NCBI GenBank assembly: GCA_025331435.1
Contig: JAIWNI010000226.1
Location: forward strand, 1-20,531
DNA length: 20,531 bases
Reading direction: 5' to 3'
Origin: Choanephora cucurbitarum
Lineage: Eukaryota > Mucoromycota > Mucoromycetes > Mucorales > Choanephoraceae
Shown: positions 1 through 10,177 of the stretch, one piece after another
How positions within the stretch are numbered: the stretch's first letter is position 1
How the letters are laid out: the number at the start of each line of letters is the position of its first letter
Notes under the pieces: model-generated
What the model saw: the letters and a program-made list of their open reading frames with translations, nothing else
Databases searched by the model: none
What the model was told of the DNA's origin: nothing
Program-made: the position numbers and the translations under genes

Positions 1-713
1 AATTGTTGCCGCTTTGATTTTTTGGTCTCAAAATTACCTACAGTCTTTCGCTTTTACAATTATCTTTATCACTTTCTCATTAGGGTCATTACTATGTATA
101 AAGTGATTGTTTACCCGCAGTCTCGATGGAAAATTAATGCGAAAATATAATACTTTGAAAGTATCATAAATAATACGATATATAACATAATGAAGTTTAA
201 TAAGGGTAGAGCATTTACGAAAACTTACCCGTGTAATAATTCTGCTTAATGGCCTTAGGCATGTGCGCACAAGTTACAGAAGGCAGTAGCAGCTGGTCTC
301 CTCGAGACTGAAGGTATACAACAAGTGCTATTTAAACTAATATGATCGGATTCAAAAATTGCCGCCATAGTGGACCCGCTTAGAGAATCTATGGGAAGTA
401 AATTGTATATTGTTCTTCAATATTTTACAAAAGGTATTGTATCAAACTTTTACATCTAGAACTGGAATATAATTCTAACGACTTCCACATAAATACTCAT
501 CGTGCTCGCAATGTATCTCTCGTTAGGTTGTAAAGAATTTATAAGTATAAACGGATGAAAGAGATCGTTTATTTGAAATAAATCGAATATATACCGAACA
601 ATGCGTTGCATGAGACTAGAAAAGCCACACAAAGCTTGTGACTGCCAATTTGTTTGCTTAAATGTGAGCTGAAAATTTTTTTTTGTTAATTTCTCTTCTA
701 CTTTAATACCACC
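1..713. other. Intergenic, AT-rich; no gene seen
   Basis: I see no coding exon here on either strand. The longest minus-strand frame (34-270) has no ATG at its start and no codon pattern that looks selected. The last 130 bases probably hold the promoter of the gene that starts at 714. Confidence 0.5.
588..593 (+). promoter_or_regulatory. TATA-like element upstream of the first gene
   Basis: TATATA lies 121 bases before the ATG at 714, followed by a T/C-rich tract and an ACCACC-ATG start context. This fits a fungal TATA promoter, but in AT-rich DNA such a hexamer can arise by chance. Confidence 0.3.
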
Positions 714-1741
714 ATGAACGCAAACATTTCTATCAACAAAGAAACTATCGATCGCAAGATTGACACAAGCTTTGCCAAAGTTGTCAAGAGTGTCAGAACA
801 AAGAAAGCTGCCCTCAAGGTTAATAAGCTTTTCAAGCTTTTTAAAGGGCTTAGTTCAGGTAAGACAATTGAAGTTTGAAGTTTCTATTCTCTAATTTCTT
901 TCAAAGGAAATAAAGTACTTATTTGCTCCACACTTGGAGAGTGTGTATTGGACACAAATGAAGTCAAGAATGGCTAGGTTCGGTAGCTAATGGCGATGAT
1001 GATCTTCAGAAACGTCATCGTGAAAGATATTTGTCTGAAGCATGTCCTCACGGTAAGCACTAGTTTTACAAGATGTACGTTGTATTAAGATATCAATAGC
1101 TTTGAACTTTTACCGTTCCAACCCTTCTGAGTTGGAACGCGTTGTAGCTGAACGGATGCAAGTCGTCACAAATAAAAAATTGGCCAAGAATACCACAGTG
1201 CAGCTACTGAAGAAGTTGATGGCGAGCTTCGAGTGTTGGCTCAACATCAACCAATCTACGTTGGGCCAGTGCTTGCAAAACTACTTATGTGCTCGCCAAG
1301 GGCACAAAATTAGTGGCCACCTGAGCAAGGTTGAAGACGCTAAAGAAAGACGCGTGATGGAAAAAAACTTCCGTCTCCAACTGACTGATAAGACTTTCAC
1401 GTTGCGTGAAATGCGATACTAACATCATGATAGATGCAACTGGTCAGAGCAAGTTCTACAAACACTGCATGAGTGCTCACAAAATGCAGACTATCGTGAG
1501 CTCTGATGTCCTGTTGTTGGTAGACGTGGCAACACCTGATATTTATCGCAAGGTGAGTAAATCGGGTTACGGTTGTTACGAAATTCTAATCAATAAGGAG
1601 ATACAAGAAAATGATTTTGACCATTTGGCAGCCCTTTTGCCCAATTTGTTTTCTATAATCCAAGAAAGAAAAAACTTTTTATGTGTTACCTTCACTTTCA
1701 AATTACAGTTGTTATTGTCAAGTCAATACATGTCGCTTTAG
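714..1741 (+). pseudogene. Unknown four-exon gene with two frameshifts
   Basis: I do not recognise the protein. ATG at 714 has good context (ACCACCATG). Exons: 714-858, 907-1052, 1100-1552, 1598-1741; introns of 48, 47 and 45 nt with GTAAGA, GTAAGC and GTGAGT donors and AG acceptors; the last two joins keep phase. Exon 1 gives a Lys-rich N-terminus (MNANISINKETIDRKID). Exon 3 gives a helical, charged segment (ERYLSEACPHALNFYRSN, then ELERVVAERMQVV). Exon 4 ends in DHLAALLPNLFSIIQE and a hydrophobic tail. Two one-base frame changes interrupt it: about 960-975 in exon 2 (a TAG at 975 in the incoming frame, while the outgoing frame reads QEWLGSVANGDDDLQKRH) and about 1410-1425 in exon 3 (REMRY-stop against TNIMIDATGQSKFYKHC). 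Without them it would be roughly 290 residues. It could be a recently broken host gene or a transposon-borne gene. Introns and frames are seen; the product is unknown. Confidence 0.55.
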
Positions 1742-3930
1742 CAGTTTATTGTGAAGTTATAACAGAATGAATCTAGAGTCATATTAAATGAGACTTTGCA
1801 AGAAAAGAGGGTGATACAACTGAGATCCTTTAAATTATATCTCAGAATCTCTCCCTGACATGTTTTTGTTTCAATTGTAAGAAAGCCGGCTGCAGGATTA
1901 ACAACATTCGGGTTATAAGAATATTCCCCAAAATTTACAAAAGATCAAATATGGTAACAGATTTGATATATGCGATGGATTACTGTATTTAAACTACGCT
2001 GCAACAAAAACTAAGCAAAACAATTTTACGTTCTGCGAGAGAAGGTAAAAAAATTCGGAACTTATACATTTAAATGCCTAAAAAAATCAATCTTATAAAA
2101 CTAATTTTTTTGCTTAGATAGTATTTCTCTAGGCTGCAACTTTGGTGACGGGGGCCCAAGCAGGCAGAATTTTTCAAATTATTTTAATTCGATATTGCTG
2201 ATGTTTACCAATGGAGTAATATTGCATCACAATCATATTTCAATGTATTATGCTTCTGTTTAAAATAGAATGTAAAACGGTGAGTTGAAGTATAATTTTG
2301 GAGTTGGAGTCATTTCTTGTAATTCAAAGATCAATGGTTAGCATATGTTATACAATTTTATTCGCTCTAATTGACGAGTTAGTATATTGTTAATCCAGTA
2401 GGCTAAAGTAGGTGGTGCTGAAAGGTTATTGAGGAAGTATGCAGGTTCGGTACTTCTAACAATGATAAATTGGTCATTAGGTTCAGATGAGTCTCACTAT
2501 CTATGGTTGTATTTACGCATGATTGCATCTCTAGTATACATGTTTAATGCGCATTTAACAAAGAAATCATTGTAATTTGGTATTAATTTGCTATCACTAC
2601 ATCAAAACTAAGATGCTGTGAAAGATATTTCAATTTAAATGTTGACTTAGCCCTACGATGGAAAGACGTAGACGTTTTGCCATTAAATTGTTTTGCAGAG
2701 TAAATGTTCATGTTTTAATTTAAAAGCATCTGATTAAAAATAAAGCTATTTATAGAAGGTGATATATTTAACAAAATGAACTGGTGTCTAGTAGTTGCTA
2801 GTCATCAGAAAGTATTCGAACCTGCCTTTCAGTTATACTACTTCTACTCATCAAATTTTTTCCCTGCTTAGACAAAAGCTAGTTTATTCTGATTTTTCGT
2901 CATATTATTATTTTAACTGATTATTAATACAACTATATAGCTTTCCATTAATTACCGCTTACAAAATATACTACATTGTCAAACTTTTAGTTAGATATAT
3001 AAATAAATGAGTTGTTTTTAAATTTATACAACGGATAACACGAAACCCTATTAGGGGTTGATACGATAATCGCGTTGTTCAATTTGACGTTCGAATGACT
3101 TATACAAAGGTCAAACAATTGTATAAATTTCTCGGCTTTAACTTGTTGCAAGCTACATCTATACCCAAACGCAATATATACTTACTGCCGTTAGTAAAGT
3201 TATTTTTGAAAATATCAACGATTTCTTTAAGCTTCAGTGCATGCAACTATTTCATCATTAGCTTCACTTCCCATCAATGTTCTAAATTCCCATATGACTT
3301 CATTTCATTAATGTCATGCTTGTTGGTTGATTTTGTAAACATCGTCTCATGTTATTAGATGCATCCTATAAAAATAGTTTCTTTTTAAATCAAATATATA
3401 GTATATTATTATTGTACTTATATCTCAACATTGTTATTTCTGACAATTTGATTCGAAATCATTATAACAATTAGCAAGTTGATTATCCAAAAATAAACTG
3501 TAGTTCCCAAAAAAAAGGCTAAATTTCTTTTCGTTTGGTTTTTTCATTATAATCCATGTTTTAAACCATGTTAGTTTTGTGAGCATGACAAATGCTCTTT
3601 CCGTCATCATCCTTACTTTAGCTTTCTTTTATAGTCTTTGCGTTTGAAAATGGTCTATAATGCGATACATTCATTGCTCTATTGATGCTTAATTCAATAG
3701 GTAATTCATCAAAGTTTGGCTTTCCGGCTAATGATTTCATATACTTTTTTGAAACGTATGATTATAATTGACTAGAAATTTTTACTTCCGTTTGGGTCTT
3801 TTATATCGTATACTTTGACTAATTGCTGATTAGATACTGCTTTTATGCTGCAGCAGCATTAGAGGTTGTAAAATTCTTACACGAATTTTAAAATACCAAC
3901 TGAAAATGAAACTTTGGTTAATAAAATTAA

Positions 3931-3959
3931 TATCAGTGGGTCGAATCCCACACTTTCAC
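3931..3959 (+). repeat. tRNA 3'-end-like motif with B-box-like core
   Basis: TGGGTCGAATCCCA resembles the T-arm of a tRNA (GGGTTCGAATCCC) with one T missing, and is followed by CACTTTCAC, which could be an acceptor 3' strand. The upstream part is too A/T-rich to recover D and anticodon arms. It may be the relic of a tRNA or SINE, or chance. Confidence 0.25.
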
Positions 3960-4580
3960 TTAAATTTTGCGGTATCAAATGAATTTTATTATTTTTTGGC
4001 GTTCTTGACCGCTTTTCAATCCACTTCATACAGAGTGTTTTTAAACACGTTAGTTATATTGTTTGTGAGTTTAGAGCATATTGACTGAATTTCCAAAATC
4101 GGAAAATTTGTTCGTCGTTACCTTTTTCTATCCATTTGATATCTGAAGTATAGCGTAGTCTGTGTTTAAAATTTATGTATTTCTCCTCTACTGCAACACC
4201 GTTATGGACTCACTTAACTTTTTCATTTGGTCAAAAAAAATGATTAATGTTTATTCTGTCATATATAGGTTTTCTCTCTCATGTACATTTTTCGTTCACA
4301 AACAAGTAATTCAGTTTGTCATCATATCTGTATCACATAAATTTTTTTGTGCCATTAAATACACACATCTTGTTGCCAATATTGACTCTCATTTCATCAA
4401 GTCGAATGAATGATTATTCGTTTATCGTATATTTTCTGTCCGATTCGTAAATTGCTTCTGATGAAAGTCCGGCATCGATGTATCTCTTCTTGTCATGATA
4501 TCTCGCTCTTTAATCAAATATCACTAAATAGCTAAAAGCACAAAAAATAAAAGATGATTATGACATACGCTTATGTAAAG

Positions 4581-4606
4581 TCAAGAAAATGACTCAATTT
4601 TCTTGA
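4581..4606. repeat. Perfect 10-bp inverted repeat
   Basis: The arms TCAAGAAAAT and ATTTTCTTGA are separated by six bases. There is no U-tract or nearby gene end to make it a terminator; the function is unknown. Confidence 0.6.
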
Positions 4607-4750
4607 TGATAAAAAGACTCAATGTGACCCCATTCATTTAAAAGACATACTTTAACATCTGAAGACGTCATAATTAAAGAAGGTCTTTAGGTGCATCGAA
4701 TCAAATAGATACATTCTGGTTTTTATGCCTTTGAGAAACCTTTTCCATAG

Positions 4751-4769
4751 ATGATTGTGTAACAATCAT
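4751..4769. repeat. Perfect 8-bp inverted repeat, 3-base loop
   Basis: ATGATTGT and ACAATCAT flank GTA. It lies in a gene-free stretch, so it may be a chance palindrome in AT-rich sequence. Confidence 0.55.
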
Positions 4770-5015
4770 CAATGACTAGAAAGATCACGAAGTTTAATTG
4801 CGGATACTACAGATGGATAAGATAGAATATAAGCTAAATTAAACTTTACATATACTAGTCTCAATGTTTAGACATCCAAATTAATGGGTAAATATATTTG
4901 AATCTCAAAACAATTCGTTCACCATTACCTCAAAATTTTATGTGTACTCCCAAATATCTCCAGTGTATATTTAGTTGCGTTATATTCTGGTGTAGCCAAA
5001 CTTTGTCTAAGCAAA

Positions 5016-5946
5016 CTATACTCCATGATTCACGTAATAACTTTGTTTTTGCTCATAAACAAGAAAAGATTTTTTTTGAAGGTGAAAATAAGCGATCAAA
5101 TTAATTTCATATCTTTTAAATGCCTTTGCAAACATGGCAAAATAACCTCGGCTCATTTCCTGAGCAGAAATAGGTACTGCAGCAGTAACTCTGTGTCATT
5201 TCAAAAATGGTCGGCAGAGGCATGAATGCATTATTCACACTTCGCACTAGCAACGTTTTAAAGCCTGAACTTACAGGGACCCCTTCTTCTGTTTTGCATC
5301 CTTCCATCCAGAATGAAAGCCGCACCTAAACGGTAAACTAAATAGCTAAATGTACTAAACAAACGCTTTAAGCTACAATAATTTAATGTCGCGTAGAAAG
5401 GAAATTACGCGTATCATTTTAATCAATAATCGTCCATAGTAGCATTGACATACCTGTAATATTTGTTTCAAAAGATTTCTAACTTCTTTAGCAGACTTTG
5501 AATTTTGGATGCAAGCATTGCTTGTACTGAGCAATGATAGTTTCCGATGCTGTCAATTCCATGTAGTCTCGAACAAAAAACTTGAAACTGTCGTCGACTT
5601 AGCTACAGCTAAATCGACAGCCATTCTAATAGCATTGGCTTTGGCAATCTGGCGTTTTCGTTGATCCATGACTTCGATTGCCTGATTCGGGTTTTAAAGA
5701 TCCCTATTGAAAGCTGAAGACTGCCAAATCGTATTTTAACCATTACAAAGTGTGTACACTTTCTCTACACTTACCTGACAGAATGTCTTTGGGCAAATTG
5801 CTCATGTCAACTGTTTCGACAGGTTCAGGCTCCAAACCTTCATTTTCCGAAACATCTTCTTCGTTGGCATCATGTTCGCCGTTTTCGTTTTTGGTGTCGT
5901 AGCTGTTACCATACCTAGCTGAAGCAGCAATATAGTTCATAAGCAT
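5016..5946 (-). pseudogene. Unknown multi-exon gene, broken
   Basis: I do not recognise it. Exon 1 (5946-5775) starts at an ATG and encodes an acidic segment (ENGEHDANEEDVSENEGLEP), ending at a GTAAGT donor. Exon 2 (about 5690-5454) reads VMDQRKRQIAKANAIRMAV, then KSAKEVRNLLKQILQ, and ends at a GTATGT donor, but has an in-frame TGA about two thirds of the way through. Exon 3 (5325-5275) gives VRLSFWMEGCKTEEGVP and ends at GTAAGT; its acceptor phase fits exon 2. The last exon starts near 5190. One frame gives a Cys-rich tail; another gives SAQEMSRGYFAMFAKAFKRY and runs to 5016. The second is favoured because a diverged copy at 6.4 kb preserves it. Exon 1 to exon 2 does not join in phase at the best acceptor. 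It is probably a decayed element gene, or less likely a host gene. Confidence 0.45.
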
Positions 5947-6354
5947 TATCTCTCTTATCTAATAAATGAGAGTAGCATCATCTAATTGTGACCAGGTTTG
6001 ACTTGCCCAAGCACAGTTGCAATGTATCGCTCAATCTTTTCAACTCTAAAACTGTCTTATTTACTTATAAGTTTAGTACGAATTCTTTTTAAATTTTTTG
6101 GAAGGGTCTGACGTGATTGATTTATCACTTACTCTTTTTTTCGTATTAGACCACCTTTTAAAGGACTCACTTTAAGAATTGTTCCAACTTAATTTTTTTC
6201 GCTTCCTTTAATAAGCTCTTCCTCACACTTTAATTAATAGATAAAAGATAGACTCATCATTCCTTGATGTTTATATTTCCACAACCTTAGGTTAAATTTA
6301 CATTAAGTTCTGAGTTGTTATTAAGCGTAAATCCGAAACTAACGATTGGAATAA

Positions 6355-6441
6355 TTTTATATCCTTTAAGATCAGTCGAAACAAGGCAAAAAGTTCTCAG
6401 CGCATTTCCTGAGCAGAATTTTCTAGTGCTGCAGCAAGAGT
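6355..6441 (-). pseudogene. Degenerate second copy of the last exon of the 5.0-5.9 kb gene
   Basis: Read on the minus strand this stretch aligns with about 5190-5105, sharing TGCTGCAG, TTCTGCTCAGGAAATG and a TTTTTGCC/TTTTGCCA block, with one 3-base gap that keeps frame. Translation gives ALENSAQEMR-stop-ELFALF against PISAQEMSRGYFAMF in the other copy. The stop is a TGA where the other copy has CGA. Nothing upstream of this exon is recognisable, so it is a fragment. It abuts the fragment that begins near 6510 on the opposite strand. Confidence 0.5.
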
Positions 6442-6509
6442 CAGGTGCAGTTGTAAAAAACTAATGATAGCAAAAGTGTACAGGTATTCAACCGCACCTC
6501 GTAAAAGCA

Positions 6510-7025
6510 ACAACATTAGGCCCGACTTCGAATAATTTGCTATTTGTGGTTTATGTAGCCTTACCTATAATGGGAAACGGAATCAAGGGATAAAATATGT
6601 AATTGAACGGCATGAACAAGCACTTCAATTACTCCCTCAAAATGTCTTGCACAGAAAAACTATTGTGGGGAAATCATCGTCCTAATTTCAATGGCCTGAC
6701 TCATTAAATTTAAAAGGTGAACAGTATATCTTTAAGGCATGTATAGACTTCACCGTTTTGTAGGCCTTGTATCCGCATATCCCATTGCATATACGTCAAG
6801 ACATAGCAACCGCCAGCGAGATAGAACACATTAAAACACAAATGAGACTAAAACAGGCTATTGTGGTATCGCTTTCATATGAATGTACGCTTCAAGGGAT
6901 ATTGAAATCGTAAATTGGGATGAACATCAAGATACTGGTGTTCAATAGCATATCGACTTAATGTTGAACGTAGTTTAGACTTGCGGTGTCTGATATGGTG
7001 GTTGAACTATTTGCATGCAATGAAT
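6510..7025 (+). pseudogene. Decayed fragment of the 16.8-18.3 kb unknown gene family
   Basis: The plus strand aligns over about 500 bases with the coding strand of the gene at 16831-18281. Matching blocks in order: NNLLFVVYV against NGLLFLSYV; IMG; GMNKHFN against GVNKHFN; IVGKSSS against LVGKSSS; GEQY with ACIDFT against GGQY with ASIDFT; LYPHIPL against MYPHIQL; RQD; SEIEHIKTQMRL against SEIEHIKTHIRL; NWDEHQD against NWYKHQD; and HIDLMLNV against HIDLVLNV. It carries several stops and frame changes (for example TAG after IDFTVL and after GVQ). Homology fades near 7025, before the repeat at 7073. The 5' exons and the C-terminal third are missing. No function is known for the family. Confidence 0.8.
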
Positions 7026-7072
7026 CATGGAGATATACGTTGTAGACAAAACAACAAGAAACAATGGTTAGA

Positions 7073-7325
7073 CCGTAGCGAGACGCGATACAAGACAACA
7101 GGAAAATTAGAATAGGCAAAGCGTAGCGAGGCGCGCGACAATGAAAAAGGTTCTAACGCGCGTTCAGTTGATCGAAGACTTTCGGTCCACCCAATCTCAG
7201 AATAGTTCCCCAGAAACCACCCCATCAATTTTAAGATTTTACTTCCATCGTAAAATTGGTGAGTACTCGCCAAAAATATGAGGTTTTAATGCACAAAATG
7301 ATACAATAACCAGATCGAGGGACTA
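7073..7325 (+). repeat. Interspersed repeat, copy 1, with one palindrome unit
   Basis: This non-coding stretch aligns with the sequence on both sides of the 18.4-19.3 kb tandem array. Shared blocks are TCTAACGC, the TTGA-CG-A-GACTT-CGGTC hairpin region, CACCCC, CGTAAAATTGG, GAGTACTCGCCAA, ATGAGG-TTTAATGCACA and AACC-GATC. Here the palindrome occurs once (GGTGAGTACTCGCC, one mismatch from the array unit), where the other copy has 26. The left end has short GC-rich motifs (GTAGCGAGACGCG, GTAGCGAGGCGCG). It lies just after a fragment of the gene family that also adjoins copy 2. Confidence 0.7.
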
Positions 7326-7656
7326 TAGTGATCTGTCAACAGCGGAGTTTCAAATTTAAAATAGGAAGGTATTTTGCTGGTCGCGTGATTCGAAGTTAAA
7401 GTTACGTGACTTTATTTTGTATTAACGGCTTGTGTTTGCTGATGGTTTACACATATTTTGAAGGCGCCTTTGTATGATGCTTAATAATACGCACTTTGAT
7501 AAGGGAGGTCGTTGATTCGAGTTTCATTGACATCAAATTTACCCTATTGTCTTTTGGTTTTGATGATAGTTTTTTACTTATTTCTTTTTCAAATGTCTAT
7601 ATATAAGTTTGAAAATACAAAAGATAGATATTTTTAATGAAAGGATATTCGTTACT
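7326..7656. other. Spacer; no gene seen
   Basis: This stretch is AT-rich and has no coding pattern on either strand. It is the 3' flank of the transposase pseudogene on the minus strand. I found no terminal inverted repeat here. Confidence 0.45.
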
Positions 7657-9219
7657 TTAATCACTATAATCTTCTTCAAAATTGACAAAAGAGTCACTTT
7701 CAGGAAAATCTTCTCAATCATTATCTTCCTCACTTCCACTATTTGGGCCGATCATTTTATAGGGGTTTGTATTTCCAGAAGTGAAGTGGGTTAAAACAGG
7801 CTCCAGGTTGCTGTTAGCCCTGAAAGCCACCTCGCTTAAGCACTTCATGACTCAACCCCAAAGATCGCCATGATGTTTTCTTCTCCAGATAAATTTAACC
7901 AAGAGCCAAGGCATCATCTTCTTATCGGGAGGTTTAGGAACTATGTTCGTTTTGATGGCATTTCAAGTACCTAAGACGATGTTAATCGCTGCACAATAAC
8001 TATCACCGATATACTCATCTTCAATGGTGTTTGTGTGTACAGCCTCCGGCCTGATAAAACGTTCGGAATGTTTAACAGTTCGATGCGTCAAATGAAAATC
8101 ATCAATATTGTCAAGCCCATTATACGCAGCTCAACAGTCGATGCGTACATGGTTGGCTATGATGTTGGCCAAAGTGGTGTGATCTCGTCTTTCAACCGTC
8201 AATATAAAGCAGCGACGTTGGCCAGTAAGTTCAACAAGACCAGCCACCCACACATCATCTACTCGACGACCCCTATTGTTCTTTCTCTTACCGAATTTGA
8301 ATCCATCCATTTCAACAATGACTCCAGGGCCTTCTACAAAAGTTATTTAGTAAACTACCTAATGAAGTGATGATATCGCTTACCGATTTTAACGTCACCC
8401 CTAAAAGAGGTCTCCGTGCATTACCTTAAGCTGACCCTAAAAGATTTTCGCGACAGTCTTGGGATTTAAACTGAGCGTCTCAGCAATCTCCTCACGGCAA
8501 AAACGGTAGAGCCAGAAGTAGAGAATCTGGATTATCTTCTTGTTTCCAATGCTTCGACTGTAATTAAAAAATCCGTTGTTGCTTCCTTCATGGTACCGTT
8601 GCAACAGCGTTGACCTGTTTCCATTTCCAAGCAGCCATTGCAGCCCCAGACGTCACCGTTACTACCTGCTATAACGAAGTACATCAGAGAGCCACCAGGA
8701 AAGTAAAACTGAGCAGCGAATTCATAGAAGACGATATCAGAACGGAGGTATCTACTTAATGTTTAATTAACTATCGCTCACAACAATACTCCAACTTACT
8801 CTGTTGAATCCAAGAGAATAGTCTCATATTCGTCCAGGCTGGGTTACCGTAGACGACTTCACGAGACCAGTGTTCAACTAAAACAAACATGTATGTCAAC
8901 GCCTAAAAATCCTACAAAACATACCACTAATGCTTTCAACTTCCTCAAAAGTAAGAGTATGAATAGATGGACCTAGGGAGGTTAAAGGTTCGATGGTAAT
9001 CACATCAGCAGTAGCATCTTCTTCTTCGACCAAAGGAGTGACATCGATAATGCTGTAGTCTGATCCACTATCACCGTTCTCCCGACGCAAGGTGTGGGGA
9101 TCCAAGGTATGCATATTCATATCGAAAACACCTTCTTCAAAGGGATTAGGACCAGTTGGCTGCTGAGCACTACCGGAGTTGGCACGGTTAGATTTTCGGA
9201 AGTTCATACGACCAAACAT
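7657..9219 (-). pseudogene. ISXO2/IS1595-like DDE transposase gene, decayed
   Basis: The family is recognised from the catalytic domain. Exons: 9219-8925, 8877-8800, 8752-8384, 8333-8019, 7970-7657; introns of 47, 47, 50 and 48 nt. Order: acidic N-terminus; segment VEHWSREVVYGNPAWTNM; YLRSDIVFYEF; zinc-ribbon relic GDVWGCNGC; helix-turn-helix-like REEIAETLSLNPKTVAKIF; then the DDE domain with VEMDGFKFGKRK (first Asp), RCFILTVERRD, IDC-stop-AAYNGL (second Asp), THRTVKHSERFIRPEAVHTN and TIE (Glu). After the final intron come NAIK and an acidic tail (VNFEEDYSD). Damage includes in-frame TGA at 8133-8131 and 7965-7963 (both where the family has Trp), further stops near 8440, frame changes in the zinc-ribbon and just after the helix-turn-helix, and a last donor changed from GT to AT (8018-8017). 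The expected activity is cut-and-paste transposition; this copy cannot encode it. Plus-strand frames 7609-7794 and 8035-8370 are antisense shadows. Confidence 0.85.
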
Positions 9220-9300
9220 TCTGATGCAGAAGCGAAAAAATTTTAAAAGAAAAGAATAGAAAGAAAAAGTTGAGAAGGAAAGAAATGAAAAAAAGTATAT

Positions 9301-9310
9301 CCTTTATATA
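9301..9310 (-). promoter_or_regulatory. TATA box of the transposase pseudogene
   Basis: On the minus strand this reads TATATAAAGG, 82 bases before the ATG at 9219, followed by a C/T-rich leader. Position and sequence fit a TATA promoter. It suggests the pseudogene still has its original promoter rather than being a processed copy. Confidence 0.45.
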
Positions 9311-9430
9311 CTTAATTTAATGTGGCGATTATAAAAATTTTCTAGACCACTCTAATTAGTAATCATGACTCAACCGTAAAAATATTTTTTGAAGAGCATT
9401 GCTGTAATTGAGACTTAAATTTTTTAAAAG

Positions 9431-9500
9431 TAGTTGGCGAGATTCGAATTTGCGGCCTTACTTAACAAGGGCACTTGCCTTAACCGCCATCCCAAAACGC
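9431..9500 (-). repeat. tRNA-like sequence (SINE head or tRNA pseudogene)
   Basis: The minus strand shows TGGCGGTTAAGGC (A-box-like), a possible anticodon arm around CCCTTGTTAAGTAAGG and a B-box-like ATTCGAATC at tRNA spacing. The loop can be read as Leu(UAA) or Asn(GUU) depending on register. T-stem and acceptor pair only partly, so a working tRNA is unlikely. Confidence 0.45.
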
Positions 9501-10177
9501 CTTCAAAGCTTGTGTAAATCATTAACTGAAACAAGCCAGCTAATAAATACATAATCACGAGACCAAAACCTCAAATCAGGCGACTAAAACAAAACCTTCA
9601 CTTTCAAGATTTTAAATTCTAGTGCTGACAGAGTACCATAGATCCGCCCGCGAAAACTATTGAAAACAAAAACTTGTCAATTTCACCAAAAACAATTCTT
9701 TTCAAACTTCCTGTAGATCTTTTCTTCATCTATTAAATTATAGCCACCCATTACAAACAGCATCTCTTATCGAAGTGGTTTTAATTCAATTCTTAGCTTT
9801 TCATTTTTCCTGACACACAGCTGGCGGTGTGCGGGTGAACAGTCGCCCCGTAGCTGAGTTTGATTTACGCTCTAGTGCCTGACTCTGCAGAAGACTTTTA
9901 TGATTTCAAAAATTAACACAAAATTTAAATGTGATTGATAGTCATTCTTTGAAGCTTAGATTTGAACATATCGAAATGTCATAATATGCTTGGGAAGAAA
10001 AAGAGTATTCAAGCCTTGACATCCTGATCCATATCGGTTCAAACCCCAAGCCGTAACCATATATATTCCTTACGAAAGGAAAGAGTTCTACTTTATCAAA
10101 AACATAGGTGCCCTTGTGATCTCTAAGTACAACTAACGACTCGGCACGCTAACTATTTTCGCGCATTGTTAGGAGCA
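9501..10177. other. Spacer; no gene seen
   Basis: No coding exon is supported here. A B-box-like CGGTTCAAACCCC near 10036 and an A-box-like GTAGCTGAGTTTG near 9850 may be further tRNA relics, but neither has a partner element at the right distance. Confidence 0.4.

Larger units (their letters stand above)
1742..5015. other. Long AT-rich spacer; no supportable gene
   Basis: Open frames at 3095-3358, 3906-4088 and 4162-4413 are Phe/Ile/Ser/Leu-rich, as random AT-rich DNA is, and have no flanking splice pattern. I saw only short inverted repeats (4581-4606, 4751-4769) and one tRNA-tail-like motif near 3937. Confidence 0.5.

Noticed and set aside
3095..4413. Three plus-strand frames of 60-87 codons
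   Set aside because: Composition is what AT-rich random sequence gives; no splice sites, family motifs or second copy support them.
5116..5190. Cys-rich frame (YCCSTYFCSGNEPRLFCHVC) as a zinc-binding domain
   Set aside because: The second copy at 6.4 kb preserves the SAQEM frame with a codon-sized gap, not this frame, and the Cys spacing fits no family I know.
7025..7273. Minus-strand 82-codon frame
   Set aside because: Lies inside the non-coding interspersed repeat; the copy at 18.2-18.4 kb does not keep it open.
7609..7794. Plus-strand 61-codon frame
   Set aside because: Antisense to the acidic tail of the transposase pseudogene.
8035..8370. Plus-strand 111-codon frame with a GYDVGQSG segment that resembles the DPG-type motif of Fanzor/TnpB proteins
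   Set aside because: It is exactly antisense to the DDE domain of the minus-strand transposase, which matches its family over the whole length. The frame has no ATG at its start and no other Fanzor feature.
9840..10050. tRNA gene from A-box-like 9850 and B-box-like 10036
   Set aside because: The two boxes are about 185 bases apart, too far for a tRNA, and no stems form.
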